A DNA stretch of 49,782 nucleotides. Source: Phycisphaerales bacterium (GTDB taxonomy: Bacteria > Planctomycetota > Phycisphaerae > Phycisphaerales > UBA1924). Made by a program: the position numbers and the translations under genes. Below, piece by piece: positions 31,823-39,705 of this stretch (position 1 is its first letter; every line of letters begins with the position of its first letter). The notes below the pieces were generated by a model. It made no database searches. It had not been told where the DNA came from and saw nothing but the letters and a program-made list of their open reading frames with translations. The stretch covers positions 1 through 49,782 of the forward strand of contig JAIEOW010000087.1 of NCBI GenBank assembly GCA_019750095.1. The letters run 5' to 3'.

Positions 31823-32704
31823 ATGGCAACCATGGAGACGCCGCTCGATCCAGCCCACGAAGTGGAGACTCCTGCCCGGAGAGCGGTCGAGGCTGTGTCG
31901 AATTTGGCGATGGGCGCGCCAATGGACCCAAGCCTTCGGGTCAACGTGCACTTTCACCCGGATCGAACGTACTGCGGTGAACCGATTCTCCACTCGATGA
32001 TCCGCGACGGTCTCTACCGCTCTCAGTTTGAGACGGGGACGAGCAACGGCGGATTGACTGCCTACCCGGGCGGAGACCGGTGGCGCTGGGAGAGCCGAAT
32101 TTTCGGGGGTGCCTACGACGGCGCAGCGCCGGCGGAGCGTCCGAAGTATGGTGCGCTCAACTTTCGGCGCAGCCCCATCGGTGCTTCGCCACGATTCGGG
32201 TCCGCGTTTCTGCGGCTCGCCGCGCACACCCACGCTCGCACCACGTTCTGCTTTCCCGACAGCTTCTTTGAACCGCGGCATTTCGGCGTCGCCGAGCGCA
32301 TGGCTTTGATTCCACTCGCCGAGTCGGTACCGAGCGACCCTCTGGATAGCTATATCGAGGCACAGACCCACGGTCCGCTTCGCTTTTGCGACGACGTCGA
32401 GGCGATCGTTCTTGACCCTTGCTACCGGGGAACTGAAGTCGAGCGCGACGCCCGCGCTCTGCCGTGCAGCGTGGATTGGCATGGGGGGTTCCGCTTGAGC
32501 TCGGCTGTGCTCGGACAGTATCCGGAGTACCGCGGACGCGAGTACGTTGAACTCGGCATCTCCCTTGCCCGCGATGGATGGCTAACTCCCAAGGACATCG
32601 GGGATGCATCTCGCACGGGCAAGTACGATGCGCAGAGTCTGAAACGCGTATGGCACTACGTCGCGCGATTTGGAGCGCCAGCAGTCAGCGATGAGGCACC
32701 TTGA
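31823..32704 (+). CDS. DUF3626 domain protein
   Basis: This 293-residue protein is the main content of the repeat-bounded segment. Conserved DUF3626 landmarks are RVNVHFHPDR (about 38-48), then GLYRSQFETGTSNGGLTAY and GGDRWRWESRIFGGAYD, then RPKYGALNFRR, GASPRFGSAFLRL, and DDVEAIVLDPCYRGT further on. The Arg, His and Glu residues in these motifs are candidates for an active site, but no function is established for the family. It is cytoplasmic, with no signal peptide. The first ATG has no strong ribosome binding site; a second Met is four codons in. Confidence 0.85.
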   Translation: MATMETPLDPAHEVETPARRAVEAVSNLAMGAPMDPSLRVNVHFHPDRTYCGEPILHSMIRDGLYRSQFETGTSNGGLTAYPGGDRWRWESRIFGGAYDGAAPAERPKYGALNFRRSPIGASPRFGSAFLRLAAHTHARTTFCFPDSFFEPRHFGVAERMALIPLAESVPSDPLDSYIEAQTHGPLRFCDDVEAIVLDPCYRGTEVERDARALPCSVDWHGGFRLSSAVLGQYPEYRGREYVELGISLARDGWLTPKDIGDASRTGKYDAQSLKRVWHYVARFGAPAVSDEAP

Positions 32705-32864
32705 ACCCCACGGATCCGAGTGGAGGGAGCCACGGTTCCCTTCTGTCCCCACCAGTTCCAGCTACGACCCATCACCTCTCTTGATACGCCTCGGCACTCA
32801 GCAAATGTCGTTTCCTCGGCTCCTACCCCCTAACGCCCGCCAAGAAAAGTTCTATCGGCTTACT

Positions 32865-32877
32865 GTCACCCTGATTC
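32865..32877 (+). repeat. Right copy of 13-bp direct repeat
   Basis: GTCACCCTGATTC is identical to the tRNA-Pro 3' end copy at 31708-31720 and is in the same orientation. It lies 21 bases before the start of the methyltransferase gene, at the far boundary of the DUF3626 segment. Flanking bases on both sides differ from the left copy, so the match is only 13 bp. Confidence 0.65.
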
Positions 32878-32898
32878 AAGACTTGCGAAGGCAGCCAC

Positions 32899-33666
32899 AT
32901 GGCTCTTTACAACAGCATCGGACGCGGCTATTCGGTGCTCCGGCGACCGGATCCACGGATCGCATCTGCCATAGGTGCGGCGATTGGAGACGCCGTCAGC
33001 GTGGTCAACGTTGGTGCCGGGGCGGGCTCGTATGAACCGCGCGACCGAACGGTGCTCGCTGTTGAACCTTCCGAAGTGATGATCCGACAACGACCGGAAG
33101 GTGCCGCCAGGTGTGTAGAAGGGTCGGCCGAGGCGCTGCCCTTGGAGACGGCTTCCGTGGACGCGGCGATGGCGATTCTCAGCGCTCATCATTGGACGGA
33201 CCTTGAGCGTGGTTTGTATGAGATGGCGCGGGTGGCGCGGAAACGTGTCGTTCTGCTCACGTGGGTTCCTGACGACGCGCCATTCTGGCTGACGGACGAG
33301 TATTTTCCCGAGATCGCCGCCCATGACCGCACGATCTTTCCGCGGGCCGGAGAGCTTCATGCGATGCTGGAGCGAGTGACCTGTGGGACGGTGCGGATGA
33401 TGCCGGTGTCCGTCCCGCATGACTGTACCGACGGCTTTCTCTGCGCTTATTGGCGCAGACCCGAGTGCTATCTCGATGCCGACAGACGAAGTGCTATCTC
33501 CAGCTTCGCCCGGATCGATGCCGAGGCCGGTCTGGCAAAGCTCCGCAGCGATCTTTCGAGCCGACGGTGGATAGAGCGGAACCGGCCTCTGCTGGCTCTG
33601 GATACGCTGGATGTGGGCTATCGCATCGTCTCTTGCGAGATCGGCGGCGCGAACAGCCGAGCGTGA
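32899..33666 (+). CDS. Class I SAM-dependent methyltransferase
   Basis: This 255-residue protein starts MALYNSIGRGYSVLRRPDPRI, a lead-in often seen in small-molecule methyltransferases of the UbiE/type-11 kind. Motif I is VVNVGAGAGSYEP (about 35-47), the acidic Glu of AVEPSEVM follows at the second strand, then GSAEALPLETASVDAAMAI and WTDLERGLYEMARVARKRVVLLTW. The C-terminal 100 residues have no recognised motif; CAYWRRPECYLDADRR may be part of the substrate lid. No substrate can be inferred. It begins just after the right repeat, so its natural leader may have been altered by the insertion. Confidence 0.85.
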   Translation: MALYNSIGRGYSVLRRPDPRIASAIGAAIGDAVSVVNVGAGAGSYEPRDRTVLAVEPSEVMIRQRPEGAARCVEGSAEALPLETASVDAAMAILSAHHWTDLERGLYEMARVARKRVVLLTWVPDDAPFWLTDEYFPEIAAHDRTIFPRAGELHAMLERVTCGTVRMMPVSVPHDCTDGFLCAYWRRPECYLDADRRSAISSFARIDAEAGLAKLRSDLSSRRWIERNRPLLALDTLDVGYRIVSCEIGGANSRA

Positions 33667-33766
33667 ATCTGTTTTCCATAGAGTCCGCCTTCCCCGGTTG
33701 CGAGCGGGGGTGAAGAATCTGACGAAGTGATCGGGTGGTAAGCAACTCGATGTCGAGGCTCAGAAC

Positions 33767-35335
33767 ATGCACAGTCGTCGAACAGCTTTGAATGTCTCGC
33801 TGGCGACGCTGCTCGTCACATCCATCGCGCACGCCCAGCCCGCCGTCGGCCCTCAGCCGCCCACAGCACCAACACGCACGATCACGCAAGAAGAGGCCGA
33901 CCGCGAGAAAGACCGCCTGGAGAAGGCGAACATCACGGCATTTGATCAGCGCGACTTCTCCAAGGCAGAAGCTCTGCTTCGAGAGCTGATCCCGCTCGAT
34001 CACGAGAACTTTGTGCCCTGGTACAACCTGGCCTGTGCACTGAGCATGCAGGGCAAGCTTGACGAGGCGTGCAAGATGCTCCAGCAGGCGATTGCTCGCG
34101 GGTTCGCCGACCTCCGCCAGATGAATGCCGACGAGCACCTTGCGCCGCTGCGCGAGCATCCGGAGTTCAAGGCGATCGTGCGGCGGTTTGACGAAGTGGT
34201 GCGCAAGCGGGCCGAGCGGCTGATCGAAGACGCCCGCAAGACCTTCCGAGTTGGCGAAAAGGGATCGCCCTACACGCTCGTGCGCGATGAGGTGTTAAAT
34301 CTCGTCTATGTCTCCGCCTTCGACGCCAAGCTCTTTGATCAAGCACGCACCGAAGCCCTGAAGCTCGAACGCTGGTGGCGGGCGATCGCGGGCGACCTTC
34401 CGAAACACGCTGGCAGCACCGCCGCTCAGCCGCCGGTGCTGGTCATTCTTCCCACGCGGGCAGACTACATCGTGTGGGCCCAGAAACGCTTCGGCGACCG
34501 CTTCGATCGCGTCGGCGGCGAATACAGCCACAGTGAACGTCGCCTCGTCTCCATGGACCTCGGCTCATCTTGGCGGCACGAGTTCTGGCACGTGCTGCAC
34601 TGGCGCGACATGGATGCCCGCGGCACGCAAGAAGATCAGCTCGGCCAACGCCATCCGCTCTGGGTCATGGAAGGCCTCTGCTCACTCGTCGAAGATTGCG
34701 ACACCGGGCCAAAGGGCGAGATGATCGTGCGCCCCAACTGGCGAACCAACATCGCGCGGCGTCTTGCGCGGGCCGGAAACCTCATGCCCTGGGAAGTCTT
34801 CATGGGGCTCGATCAGAAGCGATTCATGTCGAGCACGCCGAGCGCGATGTATGCCCAGGCCCGCGCGATCTTCATGTTCCTGGCCGAGAAAGACAAGCTC
34901 GCGGCGTGGTACGGCCATTACGTGACGAACTTTTCCGACGATCAGAGCGGGCGCGTCGCGATGGAGAAGACCTTTGGCACGCCGATCAAGCCGATCGAAA
35001 AGGACTATCGAGCGTGGCTGAAGAACATCCCCGAAGCACCCAATGAGCTTGGTCGCGGCCCGGCAAATCTGCCGTTTGATGTTGGCCTGGGTGCCGGCGA
35101 CGGGCCGACGGTGGATGTCGACCTCATCGCCGCGTTCGCCGGCAACAAACCCGTGCCCACCGGCGGCATGCGCACCGGCGACGTCATCACCGCCCTGAAC
35201 GACGAACCCGTTCGCGACATCTACGACCTCATGCGCGTGCTGGCGATCTGCCAGCCGGGGCAGTCGGTGAAGGTCGACTATCGCCGCGGCACCAAGCACG
35301 CCACCGCGATGGTGACGCTCGTCGGGCCGAAGTAG
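33767..35335 (+). CDS. Exported TPR-gluzincin-PDZ protein
   Basis: This 522-residue protein joins three parts. After a signal peptide (to about residue 23, ending AHAQP) lie TPR-like helices (about 50-150, WYNLACALSMQGKLDEACKML). A metalloprotease-like domain follows with HEFWH at 271-275, WVMEGLCSLVED with the probable third zinc ligand Glu302, and IFMFLAEKDKLAAWYGHYV. A C-terminal PDZ domain (about 445-522) has GLGAGDG, the MRTGDVITALNDEPV strand-helix and PGQSVKVDYRRG. The family of HEFxH plus WxxEG proteins is akin to DUF1570 of planctomycetes. The start lies two dozen bases after an AT-rich stretch. Substrate unknown; probably periplasmic or surface. Confidence 0.85.
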   Translation: MHSRRTALNVSLATLLVTSIAHAQPAVGPQPPTAPTRTITQEEADREKDRLEKANITAFDQRDFSKAEALLRELIPLDHENFVPWYNLACALSMQGKLDEACKMLQQAIARGFADLRQMNADEHLAPLREHPEFKAIVRRFDEVVRKRAERLIEDARKTFRVGEKGSPYTLVRDEVLNLVYVSAFDAKLFDQARTEALKLERWWRAIAGDLPKHAGSTAAQPPVLVILPTRADYIVWAQKRFGDRFDRVGGEYSHSERRLVSMDLGSSWRHEFWHVLHWRDMDARGTQEDQLGQRHPLWVMEGLCSLVEDCDTGPKGEMIVRPNWRTNIARRLARAGNLMPWEVFMGLDQKRFMSSTPSAMYAQARAIFMFLAEKDKLAAWYGHYVTNFSDDQSGRVAMEKTFGTPIKPIEKDYRAWLKNIPEAPNELGRGPANLPFDVGLGAGDGPTVDVDLIAAFAGNKPVPTGGMRTGDVITALNDEPVRDIYDLMRVLAICQPGQSVKVDYRRGTKHATAMVTLVGPK

Positions 35336-35356
35336 ACCGAGATCCCCCCACTCGGC

Positions 35357-36184
35357 CTAGCGTCGGCGCCGAACTGCGGCGATCGCGGCGAGACCGAAGA
35401 GCACGCCGCCCATCGGCGCGGGAACCGGCTCGCCGAAGATCACGTCATCGATCGCCACGACATCCACCGTGGGCAAGCCGAAGACCGAGCCCGACGTGTT
35501 GTTCAGCGGCACCGTGCCCGCGATCACCCGAACACTCGCCACCACGGGCGAGTTGAAGCTCGCACCGATGAACGAGAACGTCGCGTCGCCGCGGGTCGCG
35601 GGAACGGGGAGATCCAGCAGCATGGAGCCGAAGGCGTCAAAGTACTGAATACGCGTCGGCCCGAGCTCGTCAACATCGGCAAACACCGCTCCGAAGCCGC
35701 GCGAGAGCGCGGGAATCGAAGAACCGGGAATGACGAAGCTGAACGTGGTCCGCGTGCTGCCCGACGCCGCCATCATGCTCGGCGCGGAGAACGGCACAAG
35801 CCCCGTGAGATACGCGGCGTTCACGTCGCCGAAGTTGGGGAGCGTGCCATTGGGATTGCCCGCGGGCGCGCTGATCAGAAATCCGCTGCCGGGAGTGGAC
35901 ATCAAGACGCCGCGGGGCGAGACGGCGTTGAAGTAGTTTCCATTAAGCAGACTGGGCGAAGCGAAGTTGTTTGGCACGTCATCCCAGTTGATCTCGCGAC
36001 GCCCGGTCAGAAATGACCGTGGCTGATACGGATTGAGTTGACCCAAGTCCTGTCGGAACAGATCGATGGTCGACGAAAGCCCGCTGCTGACGGCGCTGGT
36101 CGCCGAACGCGTGAGCTGGGCACCAGCCGTGGCGCAGGGAGCCAGCATCGCCAGACCGACACAAACGAAAGCAGAGTTCCGCAT
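35357..36184 (-). CDS. Exported PEP-CTERM-like protein
   Basis: This 275-residue protein has a signal peptide (MRNSAFVCVGLAMLAPCATA) and a PEP-CTERM-like end: EPVPAPMGGVLFGLAAIAAV, then four Arg. The middle includes REINWDDVPNNFASP, GFLISAPAG, GFGAVFADVDE and TFSFIGASFNSPVVASVRVI, features of a beta-sandwich seen in exported PEP-CTERM proteins. The ATG at 36184 is chosen because the upstream extension (27 residues) has no signal-peptide features and lies over the palindrome region. It is convergent with the metalloprotease gene, which ends 21 bases away. Confidence 0.85.
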   Translation of the reverse strand: MRNSAFVCVGLAMLAPCATAGAQLTRSATSAVSSGLSSTIDLFRQDLGQLNPYQPRSFLTGRREINWDDVPNNFASPSLLNGNYFNAVSPRGVLMSTPGSGFLISAPAGNPNGTLPNFGDVNAAYLTGLVPFSAPSMMAASGSTRTTFSFVIPGSSIPALSRGFGAVFADVDELGPTRIQYFDAFGSMLLDLPVPATRGDATFSFIGASFNSPVVASVRVIAGTVPLNNTSGSVFGLPTVDVVAIDDVIFGEPVPAPMGGVLFGLAAIAAVRRRR

Positions 36185-36257
36185 GAAAAACCCCAATCTG
36201 GAAGGATCATCCGAGGCCGTCAGGGAGATCGGCCGCTCAGCGGGCCGGGGTGGGTCA

Positions 36258-36273
36258 TGTTCCACGTGGAACG
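36258..36273. promoter_or_regulatory. parS-like ParB-binding palindrome
   Basis: TGTTCCACGTGGAACG has a perfect 14-bp palindrome (36259-36272) and matches the bacterial parS consensus TGTTTCACGTGAAACA at 13 of 16 positions. Two of the three differences form a symmetric C/G swap that occurs in known parS variants. It lies in the 254-base divergent gap between a PEP-CTERM gene and thyX. I saw no second full copy in the window and no parA/parB. It may instead serve as a local regulator site. Confidence 0.55.
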
Positions 36274-36438
36274 GCAGAGCGTGGTGGGGATCGGCGGACG
36301 TGGGGAGATCACCACCAGTTCAAGTGATGATCTTGCCGAACTGATCGGACGCGAGTGGCGATTCTCGGAGCAGTTGACACAGGGCGACAGGGGGCGACAG
36401 GTCGAGTTGAGCGACCGAGAATCCGTCTGAGGGCGAGC

Positions 36439-37482
36439 ATGGCTTGGGATGGTCGCGTGCGCAACAATCGCGGGATGTCTATGACCACCTCGACGCCGTC
36501 TGTTGTTCCCGCCGCTCCTGCCACGCTGGTGCGCGAGCCGGTGCGGATTGAGATTCCGAGCAATGTGGGCTCAACGGAGAAGACCTTTGAGGTGCGGAAG
36601 ATAGGGTTTGACTCACCCACGTTTGACGTGATGGGCGGGTGCTCGCGGCACGAGATTCGGATTCATGAGCACGGGTTTGTGGCCCTCGTGGATGCGATGC
36701 CGAGATTGGTGCCGCAGGGGCAGACGGCGGACGCCGCGATCGTGCAGGCCGCCCGTGTGTCGTACGGCCAGGGCACCAAGAAGGTGAACGAGGATCGGGG
36801 GTTGATCCGGTATCTGCTGCGGCATCGGCACACCACGCCGCTGGAGATGCTGGAGTTCAAGTTCCACGTCTCGATGCCGATCTTCATCGCGAGACAATGG
36901 ATCCGGCACCGCACGGCGAGCGTGAACGAGTACTCCGCACGCTACTCGATCGTTCCCGATCGCTTCTACAAGCCGAGCATCGACGAAGTGCGCAAGCAGA
37001 GTTCGAGCAATCGCCAAGGCGGCGAGGAGCGGTTTACAAGCGACGCCGCGGCCGCACCCAACGAGGCGAGAACCGCGGAAGAGTTCCTGCGCTACTTGGA
37101 CGACGCCGAGAAGATGTATGAGCGTTACGACGCGCTGACCAAGCAGGGCGTGAGCCGAGAGCTGGCGCGGATCGCCCTGCCGGTGAGTGTGTATACCGAG
37201 TGGTACTGGAAGTGCGACCTGCACAACATCCTGCGGTTTCTGTCGCTGCGGATGGACAGCCATGCGCAGCAGGAGATTCGGGTGTACGCCGAGGCGATGT
37301 ACGCTCTGCTGCAGCCGATCGTGCCGCTGACGATGGAGGCGTTCCGGGACTATGAACTGCAAAGCGTTCGGCTGACGCGCCTGGAGATTGAAGCGCTGCG
37401 GAACAAGTCGCAGACGATCGCGGGCGACAACAAGCGTGAGCAGAGCGAATGGGAGGCGAAGCGGGGGTTGATGGGGTTGTGA
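36439..37482 (+). CDS. thyX: FAD-dependent thymidylate synthase
   Basis: This 347-residue enzyme makes dTMP from dUMP with methylene-tetrahydrofolate and FAD. It shows the ThyX motif RHRTASVNEYSARYS, the upstream TTPLEMLEFKFHVSMPIFIARQW, and the late RELARIALPVSVYTEWYWKCDLHNILRFLSLR. It is longer than bacterial ThyX (about 220-250) because of an N-terminal extension (MGGCSRHEIRIHEHGFVALVD) and an insertion of about 50 residues after the motif (SSSNRQGGEERFTSDAA region). The ATG at 36439 has GAGGG five bases upstream; the ATG at 36475 is the alternative. No thyA or folate gene is adjacent, though a probable folP start lies at the end of the window. Confidence 0.92.
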   Translation: MAWDGRVRNNRGMSMTTSTPSVVPAAPATLVREPVRIEIPSNVGSTEKTFEVRKIGFDSPTFDVMGGCSRHEIRIHEHGFVALVDAMPRLVPQGQTADAAIVQAARVSYGQGTKKVNEDRGLIRYLLRHRHTTPLEMLEFKFHVSMPIFIARQWIRHRTASVNEYSARYSIVPDRFYKPSIDEVRKQSSSNRQGGEERFTSDAAAAPNEARTAEEFLRYLDDAEKMYERYDALTKQGVSRELARIALPVSVYTEWYWKCDLHNILRFLSLRMDSHAQQEIRVYAEAMYALLQPIVPLTMEAFRDYELQSVRLTRLEIEALRNKSQTIAGDNKREQSEWEAKRGLMGL

Positions 37483-37510
37483 ACGGAGCGACTGGGGAAG
37501 GGCGGCAACC

Positions 37511-38407
37511 GTGTACGAGCACTTGCCAAAGGACCAGCAGCGTGCGGTGCAGCGGGTGCTGCAATCGCAGCCGATGCCGGATCGGCCGAAGCTGCCGCGG
37601 GTGTTGTCGGTCATCCGGCTGGTGTTTGTCGGGCTTTGTGTTTCGTTTTTACTGATGATGGTGATGCCGCTGGTGATCCCGGGCTTTTCCGTCGGCCTAG
37701 GAATCGTCGTTTGGTTGATCGCGCTGCTGGTTCTGGTGGTTGTCCGCGGCCTGTATCTGCGGTTTTGGTTTCAGCCGTATTTGAAGACGGTCGGATGCCT
37801 GCTCTGCCCGAGATGCCACTTTGTCCTGCAGGGAACTCCGGAGCATGGGCAATGCCCGGAGTGCGGGACGTTCTACACCCATTCGGAAGTGGTGCGGATG
37901 TGGCGGTTTGTGTATGGAGTTCGTGCTCCCCGGAACACCTCGAGCAACGGGGCACGCATCGATGACAAGATGCCCACGATGCCGATTGTGCCGAAACGAC
38001 TCCTCATTGAGTCACGCACTCTGAACGTCCTTGTACTCATCACTTTTGTGTTGGGCTGGGGAGTTTCGGTACTGGCCATTCTTCAGCCGATTCATAAACA
38101 GGCGGTGCCCGTCTCGCTTGCGGTTGCGGGCATGTTCCTTCCCTGGCTCGTTCTCATCACCATTTGGACCGCTCGAAGACGAGCGATACTCGCTCTCCTC
38201 GACCCGAACCAGGGCTGCGTGTGCTTGAACTGCCACTTTCCGCTTCCAGCCAGCGATGCGCAAGGAGTATGCCCAGAATGCGGCCGGAGGTATGATCGCC
38301 TCGCAGTCGTGAAAGCCTGGTGCGAAACCCACCGGCTCGGCGACCGGTACTCATCGGCGAAGAGCAACGTTGTTCAGACCGAGCACTCGCCTGAGTCCAA
38401 TCGATGA
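37511..38407 (+). CDS. Membrane protein with two zinc ribbons
   Basis: This 298-residue protein has two repeats. Each has a pair of hydrophobic segments (about 34-56 and 60-80; about 171-192 and 198-219) followed by a zinc ribbon: Cys99/102/115/118 and Cys238/241/254/257, in CPRCHF...CPEC and CLNCHF...CPEC. Each ribbon is followed by a conserved helix start (EVVRMW, AVVKAW). The halves arose by duplication. The start is a GTG 28 bases after thyX. Its role is unknown; similar ribbons on small planctomycete membrane proteins have no assigned function. The next gene overlaps its stop codon. Confidence 0.75.
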   Translation: MYEHLPKDQQRAVQRVLQSQPMPDRPKLPRVLSVIRLVFVGLCVSFLLMMVMPLVIPGFSVGLGIVVWLIALLVLVVVRGLYLRFWFQPYLKTVGCLLCPRCHFVLQGTPEHGQCPECGTFYTHSEVVRMWRFVYGVRAPRNTSSNGARIDDKMPTMPIVPKRLLIESRTLNVLVLITFVLGWGVSVLAILQPIHKQAVPVSLAVAGMFLPWLVLITIWTARRRAILALLDPNQGCVCLNCHFPLPASDAQGVCPECGRRYDRLAVVKAWCETHRLGDRYSSAKSNVVQTEHSPESNR

Positions 38408-38922
38408 CTCCCCCTCAACCATTGACTCCTGAGAAGCAACGAGTCGCTTACGGGTACGCGGCGAAGGGCCTGCCGGTTCAAGTGCGCCCGCTTCCGGCTC
38501 GCAACTGGACCGAGACCACGTCAATACCGTTCATTCTGTTCATCGTTTCGGCTCTTGCTCTCGCCGGACACTACTTGTGGAAGCCCCCGTTGCTGCTTCC
38601 CACGGCAATACTCCTGCAGATCGTGGCATCCACCTGGCTCTCCGTGGTCTTCAGCCGCGATCGACTCACGAAGAGAAAGAAGACTACTCGTGCGCAGGAC
38701 TTTCTTGAGTCGGCGCAGTGCTTTCTCTGTCCGAACTGTCACTACGACCTCAACGGTGGCGATGACGAAGGCGTGTGCCCGGAGTGCGGGACGGCGTATG
38801 TGCGTGCGCAGGTCGTTGAAGCTTGGCGGGCAGCGTATCTGATCGAGCGCACGTTTCCTCACTCGGTGAGCGATCGTCCCATGACCCAGAACACTCAGGG
38901 AGAAGCGGAGCGGACGACATGA
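38404..38922 (+). CDS. Membrane protein with one zinc ribbon
   Basis: This 172-residue protein starts in an ATGA overlap with the preceding gene. Two hydrophobic segments (about 41-57 and 63-83) are followed by a basic stretch and one zinc ribbon (Cys109/112/125/128, CPNCHYDLNGGDDEGVCPEC) and the same helix start, QVVEAW. It is thus equivalent to one half of the upstream protein. Function unknown. A third small zinc-ribbon gene overlaps its stop codon. Confidence 0.75.
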   Translation: MTPPQPLTPEKQRVAYGYAAKGLPVQVRPLPARNWTETTSIPFILFIVSALALAGHYLWKPPLLLPTAILLQIVASTWLSVVFSRDRLTKRKKTTRAQDFLESAQCFLCPNCHYDLNGGDDEGVCPECGTAYVRAQVVEAWRAAYLIERTFPHSVSDRPMTQNTQGEAERTT

Positions 38923-39101
38923 GCGAGCACCACCCGCAGCCGCGACCGCAACCCTGCGCCGAGCGCTGCCCCGCATGCGGCGCCTTACCGCTGGAGCTGG
39001 TGTGGGTGCATGGTCATGGGCAATGTGCGCGGTGCGGGCAGAATGTTGAGCCGTGTTGCCAGCCGCAGGAGTGGCCGGAGGATGCCCCGCCAGACGGTTG
39101 A
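38919..39101 (+). CDS. Small zinc-ribbon protein, 60 residues
   Basis: It starts in an ATGA overlap with the preceding gene. It has Cys17/Cys20 (CPAC) and Cys36/Cys39 (CARC) separated by 15 residues, with no membrane segment. The N-terminus is Pro/Gln-rich (PQPRPQPC). CC at 46-47 may form part of a second metal site. Its position as the third coupled gene suggests that it works with the two membrane zinc-ribbon proteins, perhaps as a soluble partner. Confidence 0.65.
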   Translation: MSEHHPQPRPQPCAERCPACGALPLELVWVHGHGQCARCGQNVEPCCQPQEWPEDAPPDG

Positions 39102-39287
39102 TCGAGCGGATGGCACATCGAATCGGTCTCGAAAATCGCCACTTTGTCTTGGCGTGGCCAGTTGCTTGACGAAATCATGAACGAATCGACCTTGCAAACG
39201 TCCAAGTGCATAAGCCGCAGGGTTTTGAGTAACTCCTGATTCCCAATTGCATCACAGCCAGTACGGGAATGCACGGGAGCGTGAGCG

Positions 39288-39701
39288 ATGGTCACGATCA
39301 GTCTACGCGGCGAAGTTGTTTTTCGTGTCTATCTGCCGCATGCTCAGGACGTCGACCTGATGTCGAGCTTGGACGGTTGGCGCGACCGAGCGCCGCTGCA
39401 TCGCTGCGATGATGACGGCTCCGTGCCCGACAATCTGGAGTCTTGGGAGGGCTGGTGGGAGATCCGTCTGGATGAGGTTCCCAAGGGAGAGCACTCCTTC
39501 AGCTATCTTGTCGATCAGACGTTCTGGCTGCCGGACTACGCGGCCCACGGCGTGCAGCGTAACATCATGGGGAACTGGACGAGCCTTCTGGTGATCGTCG
39601 GGGGCACACAGGGCGGGCCGATTCAACTTCCAAGCTTTGCAGTGCGTGCAGCGCAGGGCGCCTCGTCGACAACGCAAGTTCCGCATTCTGCCGAATCGTG
39701 A
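39288..39701 (+). CDS. Small CBM48/glycogen-binding-like protein
   Basis: This 137-residue protein has an E-set/CBM48-like beta-sandwich: EVVFRVYLPHAQDVDLMSSLDGWRD, then WWEIRLDEVPKGEHSFSYLVDQTFWLPDYAAH. The FxVYxPxAxxVxLxGxFxxW pattern is typical of glycogen-debranching and AMPK-beta carbohydrate modules. It stands alone without a catalytic domain, so binding to an alpha-glucan or another protein is the likely role. GGGAG lies eight bases before the ATG. Its end is four bases from the convergent DUF4139 gene, with a small hairpin at the junction. Confidence 0.75.
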   Translation: MVTISLRGEVVFRVYLPHAQDVDLMSSLDGWRDRAPLHRCDDDGSVPDNLESWEGWWEIRLDEVPKGEHSFSYLVDQTFWLPDYAAHGVQRNIMGNWTSLLVIVGGTQGGPIQLPSFAVRAAQGASSTTQVPHSAES

Positions 39702-39705
39702 TCGC

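Larger units (their letters stand above)
31708..32877 (+). mobile_element. Putative 1.2-kb tRNA-Pro-targeted mini-island with a DUF3626 gene
   Basis: The segment is bounded by the 13-bp direct repeat, with the tRNA-Pro 3' end at the left. Its only gene is the DUF3626 gene; there is no integrase, transposase or excisionase in the window, so it would be a remnant or an element moved in trans. The stretch 32705-32864 before the right repeat is gene-free and visibly less GC-rich than the neighbours. The call rests on the repeat and gene content, not on a comparison with an empty site. Confidence 0.5.

Noticed and set aside
31576..31944. A minus-strand open frame with a GDWIRTSGLL-like peptide
   Set aside because: It overlaps tRNA-Pro in antisense and is another well-known artefact of tRNA genes; DUF3626 is on the other strand.
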